Positions 35,807 through 43,584 of a DNA stretch of 64,000 nt are shown here, in pieces (the first letter of the stretch is position 1; every line of letters begins with the position of its first letter). Position numbers and translations under genes: made by a program. Under the pieces are notes generated by a model. That model was not told the origin of the DNA. It ran no database searches and worked only from the letters and a program-made list of their open reading frames with translations. This stretch comes from Bacillaceae bacterium (GTDB taxonomy: Bacteria; Bacillota; Bacilli; Bacillales; Alkalibacillaceae), in the NCBI GenBank assembly GCA_017656265.1, contig JACDOD010000001.1, positions 620,001 to 684,000 of the forward strand, given 5' to 3'.

Positions 35807-35911
35807 ATGCCCATAAAAAGCAAAAAGAATATTACAAAGAAGGACATACAGAATTTAATCAAAGAAATTGATAAACAGCTTAATTATAAACATAAATCAA
35901 AAAGCAAATAA
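35807..35911 (+). CDS. 34-residue Lys-rich protein under riboswitch control
   Basis: Starts M-P-I-K-S-K-K-N-I and continues as a charged helix (D-I-Q-N-L-I-K-E-I-D-K-Q-L-N) with a basic tail. AAGGAGGAG lies 5-7 bases before the ATG, and cheW starts 19 bases after the stop, so it is almost certainly co-transcribed with cheW. I recognise no family. A role in chemotaxis or c-di-GMP response is suggested only by position. Confidence 0.65.
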   Translation: MPIKSKKNITKKDIQNLIKEIDKQLNYKHKSKSK

Positions 35912-35929
35912 GCCCTGGGAGGTGAAAAA

Positions 35930-36385
35930 ATGGATAAGTATGTAACATTTTGTGTTAACGGAGTAGAGTTTGCCTTGCCTATTGATCATGTCAATTACAT
36001 TGAACAGCTTGAGGAAATTACACAAATACCTCAGGTAGAGTCCTTTGTTTTGGGGGTTTCTCATGTTCGCAGTAAAATCATCCCATTAATCGATTTAAAA
36101 AACCTTTTATTTTCACAGCCATGCAAACAAGATTCAGCAACACGCATTATAGGGATTCAGTACAAAGAAAACCATCTCGGAATCGTTGTAGAAGAAGCAA
36201 AAGAAATCATGGATATCTCATCAGATTCCATACAACAGGTTTCCAACATCGCTGAACACAAATTCCACGTTGCTAAGCTGGAAGATCGATTAGTACTGAT
36301 TATGCAGCCAGAAGATCTGCTGAACAACAGAGAAATCGGCAAAATGCTGTCTCAACTAAATTTAGAAGAACTGGCTAATTCATGA
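35930..36385 (+). CDS. cheW: CheW-like chemotaxis coupling protein
   Basis: 151 residues of one CheW domain: Y-V-T-F-C-V-N-G-V-E-F-A-L-P-I at the start, V-L-G-V-S-H-V-R-S-K-I-I-P-L-I-D-L in the middle, and L-V-L-I-M-Q-P-E-D-L-L at the end. CheW joins receptors to the CheA kinase. GGGAGGTG precedes the ATG. There is no response-regulator part, so it is not CheV. Control by riboswitch 2 places it in the c-di-GMP regulon, probably with the receptor at 33047. Confidence 0.9.
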   Translation: MDKYVTFCVNGVEFALPIDHVNYIEQLEEITQIPQVESFVLGVSHVRSKIIPLIDLKNLLFSQPCKQDSATRIIGIQYKENHLGIVVEEAKEIMDISSDSIQQVSNIAEHKFHVAKLEDRLVLIMQPEDLLNNREIGKMLSQLNLEELANS

Positions 36386-36497
36386 ACAATGTATGGGGAT
36401 GTCTCTTTTATGTTTACAGTGAGTGTTCGCACAATCTGTTCGTTGTAATCTGCCGAACAACTGGATGAACTTATTTTTCGATTAAAAATATAATTAG

Positions 36498-36532
36498 CTC
36501 CCGCTTCGCTAACTGAGCGGGAATTTTTTTTT
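36498..36532 (+). terminator. Terminator after cheW
   Basis: TCCCGCT / AGCGGGA, a 7-bp stem with a 10-base loop and a run of nine T. Confidence 0.85.
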
Positions 36533-36584
36533 GTCTTTATACAAAGAAATTGGGTTTTCTCTTTCATCTGTGATATCCGTCTAT

Positions 36585-36612
36585 ACCCCGCCGTTATATT
36601 TGCCATATGATA
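36585..36612 (+). promoter_or_regulatory. Candidate sigma-K promoter for yjcZ
   Basis: AC at 36585-36586, a 17-base gap, then CATATGATA (36604-36612), which fits the mother-cell sigma-K consensus CATANNNTA with an AC element 16-17 bases upstream. It lies 31 bases before the yjcZ start. Confidence 0.5.
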
Positions 36613-36643
36613 TAAGTGTATAAGATTCAGGAGGTGAACTTCC

Positions 36644-36766
36644 ATGTACGGATACACATACGGATGGGGCAGCTGCTATCGCCCATATGGTTATGGCGGA
36701 GGATTTGCGTTAATAGTAGTATTGTTTATCTTGCTGATTATTGTAGGTACAGCTTTTTATAAATAA
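36644..36766 (+). CDS. YjcZ-family sporulation protein
   Basis: 40 residues: a Tyr/Gly-rich start (M-Y-G-Y-T-Y-G-W-G and Y-G-Y-G-G-G-F) followed by [15 protein letters not shown], which is the mark of YjcZ-type proteins of spore formers. It would be a small membrane peptide made in the mother cell. AGGAGGTG lies 7 bases before the ATG, and a candidate sigma-K promoter is upstream. Confidence 0.85.
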   Translation: MYGYTYGWGSCYRPYGYGGGFALIVVLFILLIIVGTAFYK

Positions 36767-36818
36767 ATTATGAATGAACTTTTAACCAATCCTGACATCC
36801 AGTAAATGAGACAGGTTA

Positions 36819-36992
36819 AAGAGGACGGGACATAGCCAGTAATAAAACCAACAAATGGGTTAAAGAAACGTTTTCACGCCAACACGAGTTAGAGTCTGTG
36901 GATTAGCACGAGCCAAACACCCAGGTGCAGAAGAACGAGCTTACCGTGAAGCTTAGGGCGTGCTTGCCGATCGACAAGCACTTTGAAAAGTA
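36819..36992 (+). repeat. Diverged repeat, copy 4a (A/B-like, plus orientation)
   Basis: Starts AAGAGGACGGGACATAG and keeps AGCACGAGCC (36906), GAGCTTACCGTGAAGC-TTAGG-CGTGC (36938-36965) and GCACTTTGAAAAG, which align with modules A and B of copy 2 but with many changes. It is directly followed by copy 4b in the opposite orientation. Confidence 0.65.
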
Positions 36993-37001
36993 AATAAAAT
37001 G

Positions 37002-37325
37002 TGGCTGGGACAAAACTTCATAAGTAAATGAAATATCCGAACTATATTCAAACATCACATGAATTAGTTCGGATATTCTTTTACTTCGTCAAAATGCTTC
37101 GCTTTCCGCGGGCACGGCCTCAACTTCCTCGACAGCTCATCTATTCGCTGTCTGCGGGATTTTCGGCTCGTGCTGTTCCCGCGACGTATAGGACGTGCTA
37201 GTGTCGACGTTGGCCACAGGACGTGGCCGGTTTTAGTCGACCAGGAGTCTTCGCAGTTTGACTACGTAATTTTCAGTAAAATTGTTCGGCTTTTCCACCG
37301 CTCATATCTTTTTTGTCCCAGCCTC
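37002..37325 (-). repeat. Modular repeat, copy 4b, with complete outer inverted repeat
   Basis: GGCTGGGACAAAA at 37003-37015 and its exact complement TTTTGTCCCAGCC at 37311-37323 enclose hairpin D (37032-37076, ATATCCGAACTA / TAGTTCGGATAT), module B reversed (37094-37117) and module A reversed (about 37163-37252). No open frame of transposase type is inside. The element is about 320 bases long and lies between yjcZ and the GGDEF-EAL gene. Confidence 0.85.
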
Positions 37326-37375
37326 ATTTCTGACCTTAATCATTTTTGTCCCGGTGTCTTCACCTGGGTTTTCCA

Positions 37376-39343
37376 TCAGTTTGTTCTGTTCAGCCATATA
37401 TCTGCATCATTTGGATGTACAGGCTTGCTGAAATAATATCCCTGTATTTCATCACACATTTGATTTTTTAGAAAATCCAACTGTTCTTTTGTCTCTACTC
37501 CCTCGGCAATCACTTTCATATCTAAAGAGTGAGACATATGAATAATTGATTTTACAATCGCTTGATTTTGTTTTTTATTTTCGCTGATAAACAGTCGATC
37601 AATCTTTAACTTACTGACGGGAAACTGACTTAAATATTTCAGTGAGGAATAGCCTGTTCCAAAATCATCAATGGAAACATGTACTCCCAGGTTACGCAGT
37701 CCCTTCAAGGTATCCATAATAAATTCTTCATTTGAAACCGCCATGCTCTCGGTAATTTCCAGCTCTAAATACTCAGGTGCTAAGCCTGTATCTTCTAGTA
37801 TTTCAGATATTCTCTGCACCAGATTCTTTTGTAAAAATTGCTTTGCGGATAGATTCACGCTCACCTTTACAGGGGGAAAGCCCTGTTCCTGCCATTTCTT
37901 ATTTTGGCGACATGTTTCACGAAGCACCCAGTCTCCTAATTCAATAATGAGACCTGTTTTTTCAGCCAGGGGGATAAAAACTCCAGGTGGAACATTCCCC
38001 TTTTCAGGATGGTTCCATCTCAGCAGTGCTTCAAACCCAATTAACTTCTCAGTTTGAATATCTAATTGAGGCTGATAGTGAATTTCAAACTGTTTTTCTC
38101 GAATAGCTTTCCGCAGTTCTGTTTCCATTTTCAGCATTTCTTTAAAGTTTTCTGATATAGATGATTCAAATAATTGATAATGATTTCGCTGATTATGTTT
38201 AATCACATTCATCGCTGAATCAGCATGCTTCATCAGATCATTTGGAGTCTTCCCGTTTTCAGGATAAATACTGATTCCAATGCTCACAGTAATGTACAAC
38301 TCATAATCCGCAACATAAATGGGTTCTTCAAACGCCTGAATAACCTTAGTAGCGAATTCTTCTGCTTCATTTTTCGATTGAATGTTCCTCTGCATAAGCA
38401 AAAACTCGTCATCACCCATGCGGGCAATAAACGTTTTCTCATCAAGCAAAAACTTTAACCGTTCTGCACAGGCCTTCAGCAGTTCATCTCCAAACTGATA
38501 GCCAAGGGTGTCATTAATTTGCTTAAAATAATCCACATCCATAAAATGAACAGCAATTTTATTGTTACTTGAACTGCTGTCTGAAATTGCTTCGCTTAAC
38601 ACCTTCTTAAAATAATTTCGGTTTGGGAGATCTGTGAGCTCATCATAATAGGCTATAAATTCCATTTGTTTTTCATGTTCAACAAGCTCAGTGATGTCAC
38701 GAATTAAGGCCATTCGCAATATTTCATCATTTTCCTGATAAGGCTGGGATAAAATTTCTACATAAATTGGGCTGCCATCCTTTTTACGGCCTTTTAATTG
38801 ATAGGATGACTCCCCTGTACGGTTCATATTTTCCCTTAAATCTTCCTGATATTTAGGATCTACCAGCTGGAAAACAGTTTGGTCCAGTAATTCCTCACGG
38901 GTATAACCCAGCATCTTCGCAAATGAATGATCACATTCAACAATGATTCCATTTTTATGGATAACCATTCCCTCAATAGGGTTCAGCTGCTTACTATGCA
39001 AATCATGAAATATTTTATTGCGTGACTCATTAAAACGGACCGGGTGCAGCAGGATACAAACTAATTGATCCTCAGCTTTAAACATTCTTACTTGAAATAA
39101 TTGTTTTTCATTTGTTTTCATTCTGGAAAGAAACTGAATTTCTTTTTTCTCTTTTAAATCATCTATATCAAAAAAATCATATATAGATGTACGTGGTACA
39201 TCCGGGTCGCCAAGCCAAAAATCTGCAGCCGGGTTTAAATCCAAAATCTTGCCTTCTTCATTGGTGAAAATAAGGGCATCCTTCACATGGTTTAAAAGCC
39301 AGTTAAAAACTTGAGGTGTGTAACCCTTCGATTCAATTGTCAT
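37376..39343 (-). CDS. PAS-PAS-GGDEF-EAL cyclic-di-GMP protein
   Basis: 655 residues: two PAS domains (about 8-100 and 120-215), GGDEF (about 225-385) and EAL (about 398-650). The EAL part has E-A-L-L-R-W, E-I-T-E-S, D-D-F-G-T-G-Y-S and E-G-V-E-T, all required for phosphodiesterase activity. The cyclase signature reads G-D-D-E-F in place of G-G-D-E-F, so synthase activity is doubtful. It probably breaks down c-di-GMP, perhaps with the GGDEF part as a GTP sensor. It lies 1 kb from CheW and the two c-di-GMP riboswitches. No membrane helix is present. Confidence 0.92.
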   Translation of the reverse strand: MTIESKGYTPQVFNWLLNHVKDALIFTNEEGKILDLNPAADFWLGDPDVPRTSIYDFFDIDDLKEKKEIQFLSRMKTNEKQLFQVRMFKAEDQLVCILLHPVRFNESRNKIFHDLHSKQLNPIEGMVIHKNGIIVECDHSFAKMLGYTREELLDQTVFQLVDPKYQEDLRENMNRTGESSYQLKGRKKDGSPIYVEILSQPYQENDEILRMALIRDITELVEHEKQMEFIAYYDELTDLPNRNYFKKVLSEAISDSSSSNNKIAVHFMDVDYFKQINDTLGYQFGDELLKACAERLKFLLDEKTFIARMGDDEFLLMQRNIQSKNEAEEFATKVIQAFEEPIYVADYELYITVSIGISIYPENGKTPNDLMKHADSAMNVIKHNQRNHYQLFESSISENFKEMLKMETELRKAIREKQFEIHYQPQLDIQTEKLIGFEALLRWNHPEKGNVPPGVFIPLAEKTGLIIELGDWVLRETCRQNKKWQEQGFPPVKVSVNLSAKQFLQKNLVQRISEILEDTGLAPEYLELEITESMAVSNEEFIMDTLKGLRNLGVHVSIDDFGTGYSSLKYLSQFPVSKLKIDRLFISENKKQNQAIVKSIIHMSHSLDMKVIAEGVETKEQLDFLKNQMCDEIQGYYFSKPVHPNDADIWLNRTN

Positions 39344-39367
39344 TAATATTCCCCCTAGACTAAGACC

Positions 39368-40738
39368 TTATCCAATGATAATTCTCTCTTTTGGATAATG
39401 GTATTCACCCTTTTTCTTATCTGTATTGAATGAAAAGAGGAAAGTAAGAATCCCGATCCGTCCAATGAACATTAAAAGTATAAGAATAAGTTTCCCGACT
39501 ACAGTTAAATCAGCTGTAATGCCCATGGACAAACCTGTTGTTCCAAATGCAGATGCTACTTCAAAGATAATGTGCATTAAAGGAAATGATTCTGTAACTG
39601 ATAAAACAATTGTAGCGACAAAACAGATAAATAAAGCCATAATGGTAACGGTTACAGCCTTAAAGAGATCTTCTTCATGAACTTCTCTGCGAAAGATATG
39701 GATGTTCCTTCTTCCCCTCGCAAAAGTTAATAAGAAGATAATCATTAGAGCAAAAGTTGTGGTACGAATCCCTCCACCCACACTGGACGGAGAAGCACCA
39801 ATAAACATTAATGCTGCCATTAATAATTGGGATTGCTCTGTTAATAAACTAACATCCATTGTTGATAAACCCGCATTCCGCGTAGTGACTGACTGAAATA
39901 GACTGTAAAAAATAATTTCATGCCACTTTTTATTAGCAAAATAGTGATTCCATTCAAAAGTGATTAACAGTAAGAAACCAAGCAGCACTAGTAAAAAATA
40001 TGTCAAGGAAGTGACCTTGGTATATAAAGAGAAACGAATTGATTTTCTTTCTCTACTAGGAGTTAGTAAAAATTGCTTTGCCTCCACTAATACGGGAAAT
40101 CCTATGGCTCCTAAAACAATTTGAATAATTTGAATAAACTGTACAAAATAATCATCTTTAAAAGGAATTAAAGAATTACCCGTAATGTCAAAACCAGCAT
40201 TTGTTGTAGCACTGATTGATGCAAAAAAACCCTGTAGCAGTGCATCTTGCCATGTTGGAAAATACCTTAAAAAATAGATGCCCAGAATGATAAAACCAAT
40301 CAACTCAATGAACAAAATGATTTTTAAAATTTCCATCATTAATCGGACCATACCCTGGAATGTTGTCTGATTTTGGTCTGTCATAATTAACCGACGTTCT
40401 CTAAGACCAATCTTTTTTCCTATGATGATCCAGATAAAGGTCCCGAGGGTCATGATACCGATTCCGCCAAACTGCAAAACAAACGCGAGTAGAAAAATCC
40501 CAAGTGTATTAAACGTGTCGGCAACAGTGATCACTGTTAACCCGGTTACACTTACCGCACTGACAGACGTAAACAGCAGTTCAATAAAGGATAACTCTAC
40601 CCCTTCTTTATGGGCAATCGGCATTCCAAGCAAAATGCATGATATCGTAACAGCGAGCAAATAAAATAGCGCGATCATTTGAAATGGCGACAGTCTGTCA
40701 AGCCAGCTTTTTTTTATACCTTTCTCCTGCATATTCAA
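39368..40738 (-). CDS. Ktr/Trk-type K+ uptake channel subunit
   Basis: 456 residues with about 8-10 membrane helices and four P-loops: S-V-T-G-L-T, T-T-N-A-G-F-D, T-R-N-A-G-L-S and F-G-T-T-G-L-S. The central Gly of each makes the K+ selectivity filter. Length and loops fit KtrB/KtrD of bacilli, which work with a cytosolic KtrA/KtrC subunit; none is in this window. K+ uptake is the first response to salt shock. Confidence 0.92.
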   Translation of the reverse strand: MNMQEKGIKKSWLDRLSPFQMIALFYLLAVTISCILLGMPIAHKEGVELSFIELLFTSVSAVSVTGLTVITVADTFNTLGIFLLAFVLQFGGIGIMTLGTFIWIIIGKKIGLRERRLIMTDQNQTTFQGMVRLMMEILKIILFIELIGFIILGIYFLRYFPTWQDALLQGFFASISATTNAGFDITGNSLIPFKDDYFVQFIQIIQIVLGAIGFPVLVEAKQFLLTPSRERKSIRFSLYTKVTSLTYFLLVLLGFLLLITFEWNHYFANKKWHEIIFYSLFQSVTTRNAGLSTMDVSLLTEQSQLLMAALMFIGASPSSVGGGIRTTTFALMIIFLLTFARGRRNIHIFRREVHEEDLFKAVTVTIMALFICFVATIVLSVTESFPLMHIIFEVASAFGTTGLSMGITADLTVVGKLILILLMFIGRIGILTFLFSFNTDKKKGEYHYPKERIIIG

Positions 40739-40832
40739 TTCTCCTTTAGTTCCTGAAAATCCTTCTTATTCTGACATTCTTCTCCTATTATAACAACTTT
40801 ATCTTCTGTTTCCTCATAATATTCAAATAAAA

Positions 40833-40854
40833 TTCCCCACCTTTTTGGCGGGGA
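40833..40854 (-). terminator. Hairpin directly after ywpF
   Basis: In the minus direction TCCCCGCC / GGTGGGGA (one mismatch), loop AAAAA, then ATTTTATTT; it starts only about 5 bases after the ywpF stop. Confidence 0.75.
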
Positions 40855-40858
40855 TTCA

Positions 40859-41281
40859 TTAAATGGATTGTGAAAACCGTTTTTTAAATTTCTTTAATAG
40901 CATTTCACCTTGATAACCCTGTTCGATCAGTTCTTGCAGCACATTTTCAATCTGTTCCTGCTTTTTGTTGACAATGGTTCCTAAAAACAGAACGTTCATA
41001 TAGTCTCCAATTTCATTTATTGCTACCACTTTGACCAGAAATGTTGCAGGTTGATTCGTTTCTTTCGATATTTTCACCTGTAAAACCAGTTCCCGATCTT
41101 CCTTTTTCGCCTTGCGGAACAGCTGCAGATACTCCTGGTCTGTATAAGCTTCAATGAGCCATCGATTTTGCTCATCTTCACGGTTAATAATTAATCCGTC
41201 CACTAAGTCAATCATCAAGGTATGTAATTCTTCTCCCTGTTTTTGCAGAACATCCAGTGAGATCAGTTTAAATGTTTTCAT
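40859..41281 (-). CDS. ywpF: YwpF-like protein
   Basis: 140 residues. M-K-T-F-K-L-I-S-L at the start and D-G-L-I-I-N-R-E-D-E-x-N-R-W-L-I-E-A-Y near residue 30-46 match YwpF of B. subtilis, a cytosolic protein of unknown function. The start is fixed by AAGGAGGAAATT before the ATG at 41281; the longer frame to 41452 has no site. It is divergent from the SDR gene. Confidence 0.78.
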   Translation of the reverse strand: MKTFKLISLDVLQKQGEELHTLMIDLVDGLIINREDEQNRWLIEAYTDQEYLQLFRKAKKEDRELVLQVKISKETNQPATFLVKVVAINEIGDYMNVLFLGTIVNKKQEQIENVLQELIEQGYQGEMLLKKFKKRFSQSI

Positions 41282-41408
41282 AATTTCCTCCTTCAATACC
41301 CTTATTATAAACCTGCACAGCCAGGTTGCGAAATTCCTTTGTTCTTTACTCGGACTCCGATATAATACAACTAAAATGAGTGTATAGAAATGAAGTGAGG
41401 TTAATAAC

Positions 41409-42158
41409 ATGGATTTTTCAAAGGAAATCGTCTTAATTACTGGTGCAAGCAACGGAATCGGTAAAGCTCTTGCCGAACAATACGCAAGTAAAGGGTCTAC
41501 TATTATTATGGCAGATGTAGATGAAAAAAACGGAAAAATTTTAGAAAATAAATTGAACAGTGATGGCAGGCAGGCCTTTTATATTCCTTGTGATGTACAA
41601 AAACAGGAAGACATTCAAAATCTTTTTCTTAAAGCACTGAAGCTCACAGGTATTCCTACTATTCTGATTAATAATGCCGGGGTAAGCCGTTTTCAAAACC
41701 TGTTTCATGTCACAGCAGAAGACTGGGATCATGTGTTAAATACTAACCTTCGCAGTGTTTTTTTATGTTCAAAAGAAGCAGCTTCCTACTGGAAAGAACA
41801 ACAAATACAAGGACGAATTGTTAATATTGCCTCAACCAGAACTTTCATGTCTGAACCTGATTCTGAAGCATATGCAGCCTCAAAAGGAGGAATGATTGCT
41901 TTAACCCACGCCCTTGCCCTTTCATTGAGCCCCTACCACATACGTGTGAATTCCGTCAGTCCTGGTTGGATTGAAACGCAAAATTATGATGAATTGAGCA
42001 ATGAAGACCATGAGCAGCATCCAGCCGGAAGGGTTGGTAACCCTGAAGATGTAGCAAAAGCTTGCCTTTACCTGACTGACCCGAAAAATTCCTTTGTAAC
42101 CGGTGAAAATATTGTAGTCGATGGAGGAATGACCAGAAAGATGATCTATGTAGAATAA
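41409..42158 (+). CDS. Short-chain dehydrogenase/reductase
   Basis: 249 residues. N-terminal T-G-A-S-N-G-I-G for NAD(P); D in I-I-M-A-D-V-D after strand 2 favours NAD(H). N-N-A-G-V near residue 88, catalytic Ser in I-A-S-T-R, and Y-A-A-S-K-G (Y-x-x-x-K) near residue 155. The classical SDR set is complete. The substrate cannot be assigned; similar proteins are annotated as 3-oxoacyl-ACP reductase or glucose dehydrogenase. Confidence 0.88.
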   Translation: MDFSKEIVLITGASNGIGKALAEQYASKGSTIIMADVDEKNGKILENKLNSDGRQAFYIPCDVQKQEDIQNLFLKALKLTGIPTILINNAGVSRFQNLFHVTAEDWDHVLNTNLRSVFLCSKEAASYWKEQQIQGRIVNIASTRTFMSEPDSEAYAASKGGMIALTHALALSLSPYHIRVNSVSPGWIETQNYDELSNEDHEQHPAGRVGNPEDVAKACLYLTDPKNSFVTGENIVVDGGMTRKMIYVE

Positions 42159-42296
42159 AGGCAGATTATTTTATAAAAAATGGCTAAATTCGTTATACTA
42201 ACCATTGTAAGGAAAATATTCATGATTGAAAAGCCTTTATTTTTTGCTGAACATTTCACATCTATAAGGGCAAAAATAAAAAAGGAGAGATGCTGG

Positions 42297-42872
42297 ATGT
42301 ATGATGCTGCAATTATAGGAGCTGGACCCGCTGGAGCCAGTGCTGCGATTTTCCTGGCTAAGGCCGGAAAGAAAACTTTGCTTATCGATAACGGAAACAG
42401 CATTACCAAAAAAGCATGGATTGAAAACCATTATGGTGTCATGGAAATGGAAGGGCCTCAGCTCGTGGATGTGGGCCTGGAGCAAGCAAAAAAATTTGGT
42501 GCTGAATTTAAATCGGATGAAGTATCCAGAATTGAAGAACAGGACGATCATTATGTCGTTCAGATGGGAAAACATAACTATGAAACGAAACATATCATTT
42601 TCGCAACCGGTTTATCCGTTAAATTAGCAGAAAAATTTGGACTGGACATCGTTGATGGTGAAGAGCCCCGAATTGCTAAAAATATCAAAACAGATGAAAA
42701 CGGCAAAACCAGCAAAAATAATGTCTGGGCTGCAGGAACGGTTGCCGGGAAAAGCGTTCATACCATTATTACAGCTGGACATGGAGCGGAAGTAGCGATT
42801 AATATTATCAGCGAATTAAATGGCGAACGTTACGTAGACCACGATATTCTGGACAGCAAACCAAAAAAGTGA
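42297..42872 (+). CDS. Short FAD-binding oxidoreductase, thioredoxin-reductase-like
   Basis: 191 residues. G-A-G-P-A-G-A-S-A-A-I near residue 8 is the FAD-binding fingerprint, and W-A-A-G-T-V-A-G-K-S-V-H near residue 145 is the second FAD motif. Compared with thioredoxin reductase the NADPH domain and the C-x-x-C are both absent, so it is an FAD-only core. Such short forms exist in bacilli, with unknown partner. The start at 42297 follows AAAGGAGAGATG. Confidence 0.78.
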   Translation: MYDAAIIGAGPAGASAAIFLAKAGKKTLLIDNGNSITKKAWIENHYGVMEMEGPQLVDVGLEQAKKFGAEFKSDEVSRIEEQDDHYVVQMGKHNYETKHIIFATGLSVKLAEKFGLDIVDGEEPRIAKNIKTDENGKTSKNNVWAAGTVAGKSVHTIITAGHGAEVAINIISELNGERYVDHDILDSKPKK

Positions 42873-42876
42873 TAGT

Positions 42877-42935
42877 AAAAAATCTGGCACTGAAATGAAA
42901 TCGTTCAGCTGAGCTCAAACAGTGCCAGATTTTTT
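42877..42935. terminator. Bidirectional terminator between the flavoprotein and trpG
   Basis: AAAAAATCTGGCACTG and its exact complement (16 bp) with a 27-base loop; A- and T-runs on the two sides serve both strands. The trpG stop lies at the edge of the right arm. Confidence 0.92.
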
Positions 42936-43539
42936 AGATACATTCACTGCGCCGGACTTTTCTTTTGGATGGAAAATATTGTGATAATAAATTTTCAAAC
43001 ATCTTTTTCCCTTCGCAAGTGAACAAAGATTCCGGATGAAACTGGACCCCCTCAATCGGATAGATATGATGGCGGATCCCCATAATTTCTTTTCCTTCAT
43101 CCTGTGCTGAGACCTCTAAGCATGCAGGCAATGTTTTGGGATGAACCGTCAGCGAATGATAACGCATCACTGTCAATGGATCTGGCAAGCCGTCATAAAT
43201 TGTTTTGCCGTCATGTGTAATAGCAGAAGTTTTTCCATGATGCAATTCTGGTGAAGAAATGATCTGGGCTCCAAAAGCTTCTGCAATGACCTGGTGTCCC
43301 AGACAAACACCAAATATTGGAACTTTGCCTGCAAAATGCTTGACTGTATCCAGGGAAATCCCTGCTTCTGTCGGAGTACAGGGACCTGGTGAAATGACAA
43401 TTAGTTTAGGACGACTGTTTTCAATTTCTTCGATTGTCCACTCATCATTCCTCTTCACACTTATTTCATTCGTCATTTCCCCAATATATTGAACCATGTT
43501 ATAGGTAAAAGAATCGTAGTTGTCAATAACCACAATCAT
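42934..43539 (-). CDS. trpG: Anthranilate/aminodeoxychorismate synthase glutaminase subunit
   Basis: 201 residues of a class I glutamine amidotransferase. The nucleophile Cys is in G-V-C-L-G-H-Q (about residue 79), with H-P-E-S near residue 169-172 completing the triad; I-S-P-G-P-C-T-P near 51 is the oxyanion region. It gives ammonia to TrpE, and in bacilli often also to PabB. It is the last gene of the trp operon here, 34 bases after trpA, with its own ribosome site overlapped by G/UAG triplets (see 43548-43584). Confidence 0.93.
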   Translation of the reverse strand: MIVVIDNYDSFTYNMVQYIGEMTNEISVKRNDEWTIEEIENSRPKLIVISPGPCTPTEAGISLDTVKHFAGKVPIFGVCLGHQVIAEAFGAQIISSPELHHGKTSAITHDGKTIYDGLPDPLTVMRYHSLTVHPKTLPACLEVSAQDEGKEIMGIRHHIYPIEGVQFHPESLFTCEGKKMFENLLSQYFPSKRKVRRSECI

Positions 43540-43547
43540 GTTATCAT

Positions 43548-43584
43548 CTCTCCTTTGCTCTGCTCGTCTACCATTACTCTCCTC
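43548..43584 (-). promoter_or_regulatory. Candidate TRAP site over the trpG ribosome-binding site
   Basis: In the mRNA direction six G/UAG triplets start at 43584, 43579, 43570, 43565, 43560 and 43552. The gaps are 2, 6, 2, 2 and 5 bases. The last triplet is part of the AAAGGAGAG ribosome site. In B. subtilis TRAP represses pabA/trpG by covering such a site. Fewer triplets are present than the 9-11 of known targets, so this is a proposal. Confidence 0.5.
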
